A stretch of 64,000 bases of DNA from contig NZ_AP026369.1 in the NCBI RefSeq assembly GCF_040436365.1, positions 1,551,501-1,615,500 on the forward strand. Direction: 5' to 3'. Each line of letters begins with the position of its first letter. Positions within the stretch are counted from its first letter, which is position 1. The DNA is from Hydrogenimonas sp. SS33 (lineage in GTDB: Bacteria > Campylobacterota > Campylobacteria > Campylobacterales > Hydrogenimonadaceae). A model generated the notes under the pieces. That model had not been told where the DNA came from and made no database searches. It saw only the letters and a list, made by a program, of their open reading frames with translations. The translations under genes were made by a program, and so were the position numbers. Positions 35,753-43,367 of the stretch are shown piece by piece.

Positions 35753-36089
35753 AAGGGGCGGCATCTACCTGGCGAAGCTCTATCCGATACGGGGACACGA
35801 AGTGGGTAAAACCCGTCCTGTGCTCGTTTTGCAAAGCGATATTCTCAACCGTGTCGGGCATACGACGGTTATCGTCGTCCCTTTGACGACCCAATGTATC
35901 GACGACGCTTTCCCTTTGCGCTACCGCATTGAACCCCGCGACAGGCTTCAAAAACGCTCGGACGTGTTGTGCGACCAGATCAGGGCCATCGACCACAGAC
36001 GGATGCAACCGGAATCGTTGACAAAACTTCGGGAAGAGGAGATATGGCAGATAGAAGAGCAGATCAAACTGATACTGGATTTCAGATAG
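35742..36089 (+). CDS. MazF/PemK-family mRNA interferase toxin
   Basis: 115 aa. The N terminus RGGIYLAKLYPIRGHEVGKT followed by RPVLVLQSD is the MazF/PemK signature, with VVPLTTQ and SDVLCDQIRAIDHRR in the core. Members cut mRNA at short sequence motifs and halt growth. The gene overlaps its antitoxin. It is intact at typical length. A terminator-like hairpin 17 bases after the stop serves mainly the convergent peroxiredoxin gene. Confidence 0.9.
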   Translation: MIFERGGIYLAKLYPIRGHEVGKTRPVLVLQSDILNRVGHTTVIVVPLTTQCIDDAFPLRYRIEPRDRLQKRSDVLCDQIRAIDHRRMQPESLTKLREEEIWQIEEQIKLILDFR

Positions 36090-36099
36090 GGAGCGGGGA

Positions 36100-36129
36100 G
36101 AAAAAGGAGCCCGCAGGGTTGCGGGCTCC
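36100..36129 (-). terminator. Rho-independent terminator of the peroxiredoxin gene
   Basis: A perfect 10-bp stem, GGAGCCCGCA (36106-36115) with TGCGGGCTCC (36120-36129), loop GGGT. On the minus strand it is followed by five T. It lies in the convergent gap with the toxin gene. Confidence 0.85.
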
Positions 36130-36140
36130 CGAAAAATAGA

Positions 36141-36773
36141 TTACTTCGCTTTGTGGCAGAACCACCAGTCGAAGCACTCGTACTCTTTGACGCGCGCTTC
36201 GGCCGTTTTGCAGTCGGTTGCCGGCGGAATGATGACATGATCGCCGATCAGTTCGTTTTCGGGCCAGTTGGCCGGCGTGGCGACGCCGTCGGCATCGCTC
36301 TTCTGCAACGCTTTGACCGCCCGGACGATTTCGCCGATGTTGCGGCCGATCTCCTGCGGATAGTAGAGAATTGTCCGGACCGTTCCTTCCGGGTCGATGA
36401 TAAAGACGGCGCGGACCGTGTTGGTTCCCTTGGCGGGATGGAGCATTCCGATCTCCGCCGCCAGTGTGTCGGTACCGGCGATGATCGGGAATTCGATCTG
36501 CACATCCAGCTTCTCTTTGATCCACTCAACCCATTTGATGTGGCTGAAGACCTGGTCGATGGAGAAGCCTACCAGTTCGGCACCCAGGGCGTCGAACTGA
36601 TCTTTATGCTTCTGGAACGACACGAATTCGGTCGTACAGACCGGCGTAAAGTCGGCCGGATGGCTGAACAGAACGACCCACTTTCCTTTGTAATCTTCGG
36701 GAAACTTCATCGGACCGTGGGTGGTCTGAACCTCGATGGAGGGGAACTTTTCTCCAAGTAACGGCATACTCAT
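36141..36773 (-). CDS. Peroxiredoxin (Prx6/archaeal type)
   Basis: 210 aa. It reduces peroxides with the peroxidatic Cys in [13 protein letters not shown] near residue 45. The long C-terminal extension with three further cysteines ([11 protein letters not shown], then [12 protein letters not shown]) is typical of the Prx6-like group with added disulfide partners. AGGAGG lies 6 bases before the ATG. A family A repeat ends 29 bases upstream. It is monocistronic with its own terminator. Confidence 0.93.
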   Translation of the reverse strand: MSMPLLGEKFPSIEVQTTHGPMKFPEDYKGKWVVLFSHPADFTPVCTTEFVSFQKHKDQFDALGAELVGFSIDQVFSHIKWVEWIKEKLDVQIEFPIIAGTDTLAAEIGMLHPAKGTNTVRAVFIIDPEGTVRTILYYPQEIGRNIGEIVRAVKALQKSDADGVATPANWPENELIGDHVIIPPATDCKTAEARVKEYECFDWWFCHKAK

Positions 36774-36802
36774 GGCATACCTCCTTCAATTGATTTTTTT
36801 AG

Positions 36803-36933
36803 CTGAATGTTACGCAAATCTTGAGCGGAGCCCAAGCTTTGCGGGGACTGGCCTTCCCAAGAGATTTTGTGGCCTCCCCAAAGCTTCGAAATCATAGATT
36901 TCGAGAAGACATTACGCTTTTGCGTAACGTCAG
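36803..36933 (-). repeat. Family A repeat, copy 3 (upstream of the peroxiredoxin gene)
   Basis: On the minus strand it points toward the peroxiredoxin gene. Ends are CTGA(A)TGTTACGCAAA and its near-complement. The CTTGAG...CCAAG stem, GGGGACT region, TCGAAATCATAGATTTCGA hairpin and TTACGC-TTTT-GCGTAA palindrome are all recognisable. It is slightly longer than the other copies. Confidence 0.85.
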
Positions 36934-37009
36934 AATTTCATTATAACCCCCGCATCGTTAACGGAGGCAAACGAAGCGGCTCATATCATTGAATTTGAGC
37001 CGCTTTCTG

Positions 37010-37459
37010 TCAAATGGTCAGGTCGAGCACCCGGAACGCCCGGTGCAGCTCCTCTTCGCTCACCGCATTCTCTCTGGGCGAGAACTCTCTGGTGATATTG
37101 GCCAACACGTAGATGAGCGTTCCGACGATTTCGGGCAGCTTCTTCTCCAGCTCCACCTCCATCTCCCGCTTAAGGGGCGGATGGATGGCGAGCCGGTCGA
37201 GAATGGGCTGCAGCTCCAGCGTCTCTTCCAGGTCGATGAACTTCTGCATCGACTCCCGCATCGCTTTGGTCAGCGGCAGGTCGCTGAACCAGATGACGTC
37301 CCGTGCGTTGTAGCCGGCGTTGGCTTCGGCGGCGACCAGCATGTCGTAAAGCTTCCGGTCGACCTTCTCCTCCACCTCCGCCACTTTGTTCTTCGCCAGC
37401 TGCAGGCCGGCCGCTTTCTTGAAGAGCTGCTCTATTTTGTATGCGCCTTCCACTTTCAT
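37010..37459 (-). CDS. DUF1931 histone-fold protein
   Basis: 149 aa. The pattern KIEQLFKKAAGLQLAKN, LVAAEANAGYNARDVIWFSD and LPLTKAMRESM is that of DUF1931, whose Aquifex aeolicus member Aq_328 folds as two histone folds in one chain. Histone-like binding or compaction of DNA is plausible but not proven. No signal peptide is seen, so it is cytoplasmic. It is the last gene of the yfdX-hdeD operon and overlaps hdeD by 4 bases. Confidence 0.85.
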   Translation of the reverse strand: MKVEGAYKIEQLFKKAAGLQLAKNKVAEVEEKVDRKLYDMLVAAEANAGYNARDVIWFSDLPLTKAMRESMQKFIDLEETLELQPILDRLAIHPPLKREMEVELEKKLPEIVGTLIYVLANITREFSPRENAVSEEELHRAFRVLDLTI

Positions 37460-38070
37460 TGGGTATCTCCTTCCTTTTTTTGCGAATCGTTCGCCTCTTT
37501 TTGCTCTTTTATCTCATCTTCGCCGATCTTCCTGGCACCAAGGCCCATGCCGACCAGGGCCGCACCGTCGAAGAAGAGGCTGATGCCCACGAAAAGCCCC
37601 ACCAGAACCAGGGAGCTGACGGGCCATCCGATCAGCAGGATGATGGCCAGGACGATGGAGAGAATGCCGTTGACCAGCATCAGCCACCACCCCTTGTTGG
37701 GCCGGTACTGCCATCCCAGTGTCAGGCTCGAATAGGCATCCATCAGCAGGTAGACCACCAGCAAAATCGCCGTGGCGGCCACACCCGGAAGGGGGAAGAA
37801 CATCAGCAAAAAGGCGGTGATGATGGAGATTGTGGGTTTGAGCCACGCCCCCAGGTGCCCGTTGTAGCTCTTCCAGGTGTTGTACCCCTGCACGATGCCG
37901 CTGAAAAGAAAGAGCCACGCCAGGAAATAGACGGTCACCACCGACATCAGCGTCGGCGCGAAGACTCCAACCAGCCCCAGGACCATCATCAGGATCCCGG
38001 CGAAGATGGTCTGATTGCTATACTTTTTCAGCGTCTCCTTGTCGAACTGGAAGCGTCCCACCAGTGTCAT
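37456..38070 (-). CDS. hdeD: HdeD-family membrane protein
   Basis: 204 aa with six hydrophobic segments (about 20-40, 45-65, 78-95, 100-118, 130-150 and 155-175), the DUF308/HdeD pattern. In Escherichia coli HdeD supports acid resistance at high cell density. The cytoplasmic tail is highly charged (GEDEIKEQKEANDSQKKEGD). It overlaps both neighbours by 4 bases. The stress role is inferred by family and by the adjacent YfdX gene. Confidence 0.88.
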   Translation of the reverse strand: MTLVGRFQFDKETLKKYSNQTIFAGILMMVLGLVGVFAPTLMSVVTVYFLAWLFLFSGIVQGYNTWKSYNGHLGAWLKPTISIITAFLLMFFPLPGVAATAILLVVYLLMDAYSSLTLGWQYRPNKGWWLMLVNGILSIVLAIILLIGWPVSSLVLVGLFVGISLFFDGAALVGMGLGARKIGEDEIKEQKEANDSQKKEGDTQ

Positions 38071-38957
38071 TTTTCACTCTTTTTTTCGTTGATGCTCTTC
38101 GTCGCCTTCTCTTTGAACTCTTTGAGTTTTTCGATCAGCTCGTGGAAGAGTTTTTCAGCCTTGTTGGGCCCTTTGACCTCTTTTTCGATCTTGTCGATGG
38201 CGTCGTCGAGCATCTTGTAGGTGGTGTCGCTGCTACTGGTATAACCCAACGCCTTGGCGATCTTCAGCTCTTTACGCGCCGCTTCGAGGTGCCTGAGGGC
38301 CTCCTCTTTGTTCTCTTTCGCCACTTTGCCGGCCGCTTCGATGAGCGCCTGGGCCTTCAACAGCGGCAGCGGAATGACGATCTCGTTCTGCACCAGGGTT
38401 CCCAGTGCCATTTCGAGCACATCCTGCGCCTCTTTCACCTTTCCTTCGTTGAGGTATTTGGCCGCCAGCTTCAGCGCCTGCGGGTAGGAAACGAGGGGCA
38501 GGTTGACCGTGATAACGTCGATTTCGCTCTGCAGGGTATCCAGAAGGCGCCGTGCCGTCTGGACATCGTTCACCGCCAGCAGCTTCTTCACCGCCGCCAG
38601 GCTCTTTTCGATGCTCTTCAGATCACCCGTATACTCGGTGGCGGTGATCGCCGAGTCGATCGGCAGCAGCGCCGGCGCGTTTTTGTGCGAAAGCACCACT
38701 TCCAGCTTGCCGATCGCCTTCTCCAGGTCGGCTTTGGCCTTTTTGACATCCTTCTTGTCCAGGTCCACCAGCACCTGCTGGGTCAGGGCGACGGCCTGAA
38801 CCGCCTCCTGCACCACCTCCAGCTGCCGGTCATGGGCGCGCTTCTCCGCCTTCTGGACCGCATGCTTGCTGACCTGCGCGGAACTCTCCGCCATCGCCGC
38901 CGGTGCGGCGAGCAGGGCAGCGGCTACGAGGGATATCCATATTTTTTTCATTTTCAT
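38067..38957 (-). CDS. YfdX-family periplasmic protein
   Basis: 296 aa with a signal peptide ending near MAES (MKMKKIWISLVAAALLAAPA). The mature part is almost all amphipathic helix with Ala/Lys/Glu repeats, as in YfdX, a protein linked to acid and antibiotic tolerance in enterobacteria. The segment VNLPLVSYPQALKLAAKYLN is typical. It leads the operon with hdeD and the DUF1931 gene; AAAGGAG precedes its ATG. Confidence 0.85.
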   Translation of the reverse strand: MKMKKIWISLVAAALLAAPAAMAESSAQVSKHAVQKAEKRAHDRQLEVVQEAVQAVALTQQVLVDLDKKDVKKAKADLEKAIGKLEVVLSHKNAPALLPIDSAITATEYTGDLKSIEKSLAAVKKLLAVNDVQTARRLLDTLQSEIDVITVNLPLVSYPQALKLAAKYLNEGKVKEAQDVLEMALGTLVQNEIVIPLPLLKAQALIEAAGKVAKENKEEALRHLEAARKELKIAKALGYTSSSDTTYKMLDDAIDKIEKEVKGPNKAEKLFHELIEKLKEFKEKATKSINEKKSEK

Positions 38958-39032
38958 CGTTTCACTCCTTTGGTGTGTAGGGTCTCTCCGGGCCCGTCCT
39001 GTGCGGGCACCTCATCGAGTTTACGTGAGGGT

Positions 39033-39038
39033 ATTGTA
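39033..39038 (-). promoter_or_regulatory. -10 box for the yfdX-hdeD-DUF1931 operon
   Basis: TACAAT on the minus strand, giving a leader of about 65-70 bases that contains a GCCCG-TCCTGTG-CGGGC hairpin before the yfdX start. Confidence 0.45.
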
Positions 39039-39083
39039 GAACAAAGGAGGAAACGATTCTGCTACCCAGGTATCATTGCCGCT

Positions 39084-39896
39084 TCATTCGGCAGGGGGCT
39101 TTTTGAAGCGGAGGCGGAATTTCCTCGTCTTTTCCATATTCATCAAAATGAACGGGACCAGGAAGAGGAGTTCGAGAACAAGGGAGAGCACGACCACCTT
39201 CACCGTGCCGTGGGGGTCGTCGGTGTAGGGGAGGCCGCCTGTGTTCATGCCGAAAAAGCCCGTCACCAGGGTCAGGGGCAGGAAGATGGCGGAGATGATG
39301 GTGAGCCAGTACATATTCCGGTTCATCCTCTCGTCCACTTTGGCGCGGTAGAAGTCGTAGAGGTTGTCCAGCTTGTCCATCGCCGCCTTCGCCAGATCGC
39401 GGATGCGTCCCATATGCTCCATCAGGTCTGCGAAGGCGAGCGTCTGGAACCCCTCCTGCTTCTTGTGGTAGCGCACAAAGAGTTCGAAGGCCAAAGAGGC
39501 GTGGAACATCAGCCGGTGGATCAGGGAAACATCTTTCTTGTAGGCGATCCAGCGGGACATGAAATCTTTGGGGAGGCTTCCGTCGTAGAGCGACTCTTCG
39601 AGCTGCTCGATCTCGAAGTGGTAGCGCTGCATATCCTTGATGAGCCGCTCCATCTTTTCGTCGAGGAACCGGTACATCTCCTCCAGGGAGCCGGAAGCCT
39701 CCAGCTTTTTGACCTCCCGGTTGAAGCGGTAGCAGGCCCCCTTTTCGACGACGAAGGCGTAGGAGATGACCGCCAGCCCCTCCTCCGTCGTCTCCGGCAG
39801 CCGCAGAATCAGTACGGCATAGTCGTCCCCCAGCTCGAAGTGGGAGGGGTGGGTGGCGTTTTCTATATCTTCCTGCAGCAGGGCGTCGATCTGCAT
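39084..39896 (-). CDS. CorA-like divalent-cation transporter
   Basis: 270 aa. A long cytoplasmic alpha/beta and helical funnel region is followed by two C-terminal transmembrane helices. The first ends in the CorA pore motif, seen as GFFGMNTGG. The family moves Mg2+, Co2+ or Zn2+ down the gradient. It is shorter than E. coli CorA (about 315 aa). Its start meets the stop of the Crp-type gene, so it ends the sdhAB-crp-corA operon. Ion preference is not readable. Confidence 0.88.
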   Translation of the reverse strand: MQIDALLQEDIENATHPSHFELGDDYAVLILRLPETTEEGLAVISYAFVVEKGACYRFNREVKKLEASGSLEEMYRFLDEKMERLIKDMQRYHFEIEQLEESLYDGSLPKDFMSRWIAYKKDVSLIHRLMFHASLAFELFVRYHKKQEGFQTLAFADLMEHMGRIRDLAKAAMDKLDNLYDFYRAKVDERMNRNMYWLTIISAIFLPLTLVTGFFGMNTGGLPYTDDPHGTVKVVVLSLVLELLFLVPFILMNMEKTRKFRLRFKKPPAE

Positions 39897-40576
39897 CAGT
39901 ACTCCTCTTCCACTTTCTCCAGCAGCCGCTTCACGTCGTTGACGGCGAGCTTCTTGCGTTCGATGTTGAGGATCCCCTCCTTTTTGAGCTGCTGGAGGTG
40001 GCGGTTGACCACGTGGCGCACTGTGCCGATCATCGAGGCGATCTCGTCATGGGAGAGGTTCTGCAGCAGCCCCAGGTGCTTGACCGGGTTCTTCAGGTCC
40101 AGGTTTTTGAGGATCAGCTTCATCAGGCGGGTCGAAGTGTCGTAGAGGGAGAGGTCGGTCGCCAACTCCTCCACCTGCCGCATCTGCCGCGCCATGTAGG
40201 GGAAGAAGGCACGGTTGAAGGCGGGGTTGGTGTCGAGCCACTCCCGCACCTTGTCGATGGGCAGCTCCAGCACCTTCACATCGTCCAGCGCCTCGGTCAT
40301 CACTTCGTGGCGCCGCCCGTCCAGCACCGTCAGCACGTCGAACATGTCGTGGGGCCCCAGCAGGTAGAGGGTCTGTTCCCGGTTGTTCTGGGGGTTGTAC
40401 TGGTAAACCTTGATGCGCCCCTCCAGAATGATGTAGAAGTGGCGGAGCGTGTCATCGGGGTCCATCGCCGGCTCCCCTTTGCGGTACTCGCGGATGACGC
40501 CGATGCGGTTGATCTCGTCGATGAGCTGCTGGCTGAGCCCCTCGAAGGGTTCGAGTTTGGTGAGGTGAAGCATCAA
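39896..40576 (-). CDS. Crp/Fnr-family transcription regulator
   Basis: 226 aa. A cyclic-nucleotide-binding-like beta barrel (about 20-130) is followed by a winged helix with LSHDEIASMIGTVRHVVNRH as the recognition region. No N-terminal cysteine set for an Fnr iron-sulfur cluster is seen, so it is not an oxygen-sensing Fnr. It overlaps sdhB by 4 bases and meets corA, so it may regulate this operon. The ligand is unknown. Confidence 0.9.
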   Translation of the reverse strand: MMLHLTKLEPFEGLSQQLIDEINRIGVIREYRKGEPAMDPDDTLRHFYIILEGRIKVYQYNPQNNREQTLYLLGPHDMFDVLTVLDGRRHEVMTEALDDVKVLELPIDKVREWLDTNPAFNRAFFPYMARQMRQVEELATDLSLYDTSTRLMKLILKNLDLKNPVKHLGLLQNLSHDEIASMIGTVRHVVNRHLQQLKKEGILNIERKKLAVNDVKRLLEKVEEEY

Positions 40577-41283
40577 AAATCCAATCCGAAACTGCCGAAA
40601 CTTCCCATGTTGGGGTCCATGTGGCCCATCTGGATGCTGCGGGTTCTGAGCATGAGTATATCGTTTTTGGGGTCAATCCCCTGGGGGCAGACGGCGGTGC
40701 ATTCGCCGCAGAGGGTGCAGTCCCAGACGCCGTCGCGCTGGATCGCGTCGATCTTGCCTTTGGGGTCGGCCTCCCTGGGGTCGGCCACGTAGCGCCAGTC
40801 GCGGGTCAGGGCGAAAGGCCCCAGAAATGCGGGGTTGGTCTCCAGAACGGGGCAGGCACTGTAGCAGCTGTGGCAGAGAATGCAGTCGCTCTGCGCTTCG
40901 GTGCGTTTCTCCTCCTCCGGCGTGACCACCGCCTCGGGGTCGGCCTTTTCGAGCCACGCCCCAGCCCGCTGCAGGGTTTCGAAGGCCGGCGCCTGGTCCG
41001 TCACCAGGTCCTTGATGACCTCCCCGTAGCGAAGCGGCTCGACCAGGTCCCCCTCTTTGGGTTTGTAGGCGCACGCCAGCACCTCCCGCCCGTTGACCCG
41101 CACGGCACAGGAGCCGCAGACGCTGCTGCGGCAGCCGGAACGGAAGGTGAGGGTGGGGTCTTTTTCATTTTTAATGGCGCCAAGCACCTCCAGCAGCGTC
41201 TTTCCCTCTTCCACTTCCCAGGCCTGGACCACCTCCGGCGGCTGGCGGTTTGCGTGGAATCGGCGTATTTGGATGGTGATCAT
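40573..41283 (-). CDS. sdhB: Succinate dehydrogenase/fumarate reductase-type iron-sulfur subunit
   Basis: 236 aa from ATG 41283, with GAGGGGG 7 bases upstream. The [2Fe-2S] ligands are in RSGCRSSVCGSCAVRVNG and the first cubane in CILCHSCYSACPV. The last motif is CTLCGECTAVCPQGIDP, with an extra Cys where classical SdhB has a non-Cys residue. This suggests a [4Fe-4S] rather than [3Fe-4S] centre, as in non-classical (type E) enzymes. It links flavoprotein electrons to a partner that is not encoded here. Confidence 0.88.
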   Translation of the reverse strand: MITIQIRRFHANRQPPEVVQAWEVEEGKTLLEVLGAIKNEKDPTLTFRSGCRSSVCGSCAVRVNGREVLACAYKPKEGDLVEPLRYGEVIKDLVTDQAPAFETLQRAGAWLEKADPEAVVTPEEEKRTEAQSDCILCHSCYSACPVLETNPAFLGPFALTRDWRYVADPREADPKGKIDAIQRDGVWDCTLCGECTAVCPQGIDPKNDILMLRTRSIQMGHMDPNMGSFGSFGLDF

Positions 41284-41483
41284 CGCAAATCCCCCTCGTA
41301 GTCGTCCTCGCAACAGTTGCCCCCCTCTTCGACCTCCTCTTCCCACGGTTGCAGCTCCCTCTCCACCGTCTCGATGAGCCTTTCGGTCTCCTCCAGCTTC
41401 CTCTTCGCCGCCTCCAGCTCCTCTTCGAGCTTCTTAGCCGTGATCTCTTCCCGCTTTTCGTTCACCGGTTTACTCTTTTGCAT
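41280..41483 (-). CDS. Small coiled-coil protein between sdhA and sdhB
   Basis: 67 aa, no family recognised. Residues about 10-48 form a charged coiled coil (REEITAKKLEEELEAAKRKL, then EETERLIETVEREL). The tail GGNCCEDDYEGD has a Cys pair in an acidic context. It overlaps sdhB by 4 bases, and GGAG precedes the ATG. Its position inside a two-subunit enzyme operon suggests an assembly or subunit role, which is inference. Confidence 0.65.
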   Translation of the reverse strand: MQKSKPVNEKREEITAKKLEEELEAAKRKLEETERLIETVERELQPWEEEVEEGGNCCEDDYEGDLR

Positions 41484-41526
41484 TACTCATCATCTCCGTT
41501 CACTGTTTCCTGTTCACCGTTCACCT

Positions 41527-43140
41527 TTATTTCAACCCCTCGAACTCGTTGCAGAGCGTCCCCTGCTCCTTCCACGAGAGGGAATGGACGCCGCCGAACT
41601 TTTCGTCATCCTCCAGGGGGAAATCCTCACGCTGGTGGGCGCCCCTGGATTCGTTGCGGCTGATGGCGCAGACCAGCACCACCTCCGCCAGCTCCACCAT
41701 GTTGCCGAACTCGATGAACTCCAGCAGATTGGTGTTGTACTCCCGGCTCTTGTCGGCGATGCCCATGAAAGGAAGCTCCTTCTGCATCTGGCGGATCACC
41801 GAGAGCACCCCCTTGAGCCCCATTTCGTTTCGCAGAATGCCGGCGTTGCGGTAGAAGATCTTGCCCATGAAGGTCCGCTTTTCGTAAAAGTCGATCTGGT
41901 TGGTGAAGTGGGGGATGGCCGCCACGAAGTTGCGGTCTTTTTCGAACTGCTCGCTGCTCCTTGGCTGCACGTCGCCGTGGTCCCTGGCGAACCGGGCGGC
42001 ATTCTCTCCCGCCTCCCGCCCGAAGACGACAGTCTCCAGCAGGGAGTTGCCCCCCAGCCGGTTGGCGCCGTGGACCCTGGCGTTGGCACACTCCCCGGCG
42101 GCGAAGAGCCCCTTCACTTTCGTCATATGCTGTGCGTCCACGTCGATGCCGCCCATCGTATAGTGAGCCACCGGCTTGATGGGGATGAGGTCGCTAACCG
42201 GGTCGACCCCCTCGTAGAGTTTGGCCAGTTTGCGCTCCTGGGGAAGGTTCTCTTCGATGAACGCCTCCCCCAGGTGGCGGATATCCAGAAAGACCTCTTC
42301 CCCGTTTTCCAGCTGCTCCCATATCGCCTTGGCGATCTGGTCCCTGGTCAGCAGCTCGTCGACGAAGTGCTCCCCTTTGGCGTTGACCAGCTTCCCGCCC
42401 GCGCCCCTGGCACTTTCGCTGATGAGGATGCCGCTGTTTTTTAGCGCCGTGGGGTGGAACTGGATGTACTCCATGTCGCTGAGGACGCAGCCGGCGCGGA
42501 TGGCGGCCGCCACCCCGTCGCCCGTGGTGGCCGTGGAGTTGGTCGTGAAACCCCGGTAGAGCCCCGAGTAGCCCCCGCTGGCGATGACGACGCTTTTGGC
42601 CCCCAGTGCCTTCACTTCGCCGCTGCGCATCTCGATGGCGGTGATCCCCAGCACACGATTCTCCTCGACGATGAAGTTGAGCAGAAAGTATTCGTTCAGC
42701 ATCCGAATGCCCCGCTTCAGGGCCGTATCGTAGAGGGTGTGGAGGATTTTGAGGCCGGTATAGTCCTGGGCGTAGCAGGCCCGCTTGCTGCTCGCGCCCC
42801 CGAGCCTGCGCTGGGCGATGCGCCCATCCTCCAGCCGGCTGAAGGGGGTGCCCAGGCTCTCCAGCCAGGCGATGGCGTCTGGCCCCTTCTCGCAGAGCCG
42901 GCGCACCATCGCCTCGTCCGCCAGGGTATGGGCCGACTTGAGGGTGTCTTCGATATGCTTTTCTACACTGTCTGGCATCACATGGCCCAACGCCGCGTTG
43001 ATGCCGCCCTGGGCCATGGAGCTCTGGGAGCGGGTGGGGTAGGTCTTCCCCAGCACCGCCACTTCGGCACCCGCCTCCTGCGCCGCCAGTGCCGCACTCA
43101 GCCCCGCCGCGCCGCCGCCTATGATCAATAGATCCGTCAT
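41527..43140 (-). CDS. sdhA: SdhA/FrdA-like flavoprotein subunit
   Basis: 537 aa. The dinucleotide-binding N terminus is LIIGGGAAGLSAALAA. Substrate-site motifs include HPTALKNSGILISESARG and AHYTMGGIDVD. The segment TRSQSSMAQGG has Gln/Ser where classical SdhA carries the His that binds FAD covalently, so flavin is probably non-covalent. There is no Tat signal, so it acts in the cytoplasm. No membrane-anchor gene follows; the operon continues with a coiled-coil gene, sdhB, a Crp-type regulator and a CorA-like gene. L-aspartate oxidase is a less likely alternative because of the sdhB partner. Confidence 0.85.
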   Translation of the reverse strand: MTDLLIIGGGAAGLSAALAAQEAGAEVAVLGKTYPTRSQSSMAQGGINAALGHVMPDSVEKHIEDTLKSAHTLADEAMVRRLCEKGPDAIAWLESLGTPFSRLEDGRIAQRRLGGASSKRACYAQDYTGLKILHTLYDTALKRGIRMLNEYFLLNFIVEENRVLGITAIEMRSGEVKALGAKSVVIASGGYSGLYRGFTTNSTATTGDGVAAAIRAGCVLSDMEYIQFHPTALKNSGILISESARGAGGKLVNAKGEHFVDELLTRDQIAKAIWEQLENGEEVFLDIRHLGEAFIEENLPQERKLAKLYEGVDPVSDLIPIKPVAHYTMGGIDVDAQHMTKVKGLFAAGECANARVHGANRLGGNSLLETVVFGREAGENAARFARDHGDVQPRSSEQFEKDRNFVAAIPHFTNQIDFYEKRTFMGKIFYRNAGILRNEMGLKGVLSVIRQMQKELPFMGIADKSREYNTNLLEFIEFGNMVELAEVVLVCAISRNESRGAHQREDFPLEDDEKFGGVHSLSWKEQGTLCNEFEGLK

Positions 43141-43171
43141 TCACGATTCCTGCACGTTTTTTGGGGACCAT

Positions 43172-43177
43172 TTTATA
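43172..43177 (-). promoter_or_regulatory. Candidate -10 box for the sdhA operon
   Basis: GGTATAAAATGG on the minus strand, 31 bases before the ATG at 43140. Confidence 0.45.
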
Positions 43178-43221
43178 CCATTCTCCCTATGTTATACTTG
43201 ATAAATAAATTTTTGAAAAAA

Positions 43222-43340
43222 CAGACGTTGCGCAAAGAAGCGTGACGTCCTCTCGAAATCTTCGATTTCGAAGCTTTAGGAGGTGCAGGGGACACGTTGT
43301 GTCTCCGTCAATGCATGGGCTCTGCTCATGCATTGTGTAA
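43222..43340 (+). repeat. Family A repeat, copy 4 (upstream of the EI24 gene)
   Basis: Same orientation as copy 1: GTTGCGCAAAGAAGCGTGAC, the TCGAAATC-TTC-GATTTCGA hairpin, a GGGGACAC region and GCATGGGCTCTGCTCATGC, ending ATTGTGTAAAT. It ends 27 bases before the gene it points to. Confidence 0.85.
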
Positions 43341-43367
43341 ATATAAAAAAATCAAGGAAATCGACCC

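Noticed and set aside
38064-40145. A 693-codon plus-strand frame opposite yfdX, corA-like and crp-like genes
   Set aside because: It spans several real genes and their gaps on the other strand; composition is shadow-like.
41527-43140. The flavoprotein as L-aspartate oxidase (NadB)
   Set aside because: It lies in one operon with an iron-sulfur subunit of SdhB type, which NadB does not use, although the missing FAD-linking His is NadB-like.
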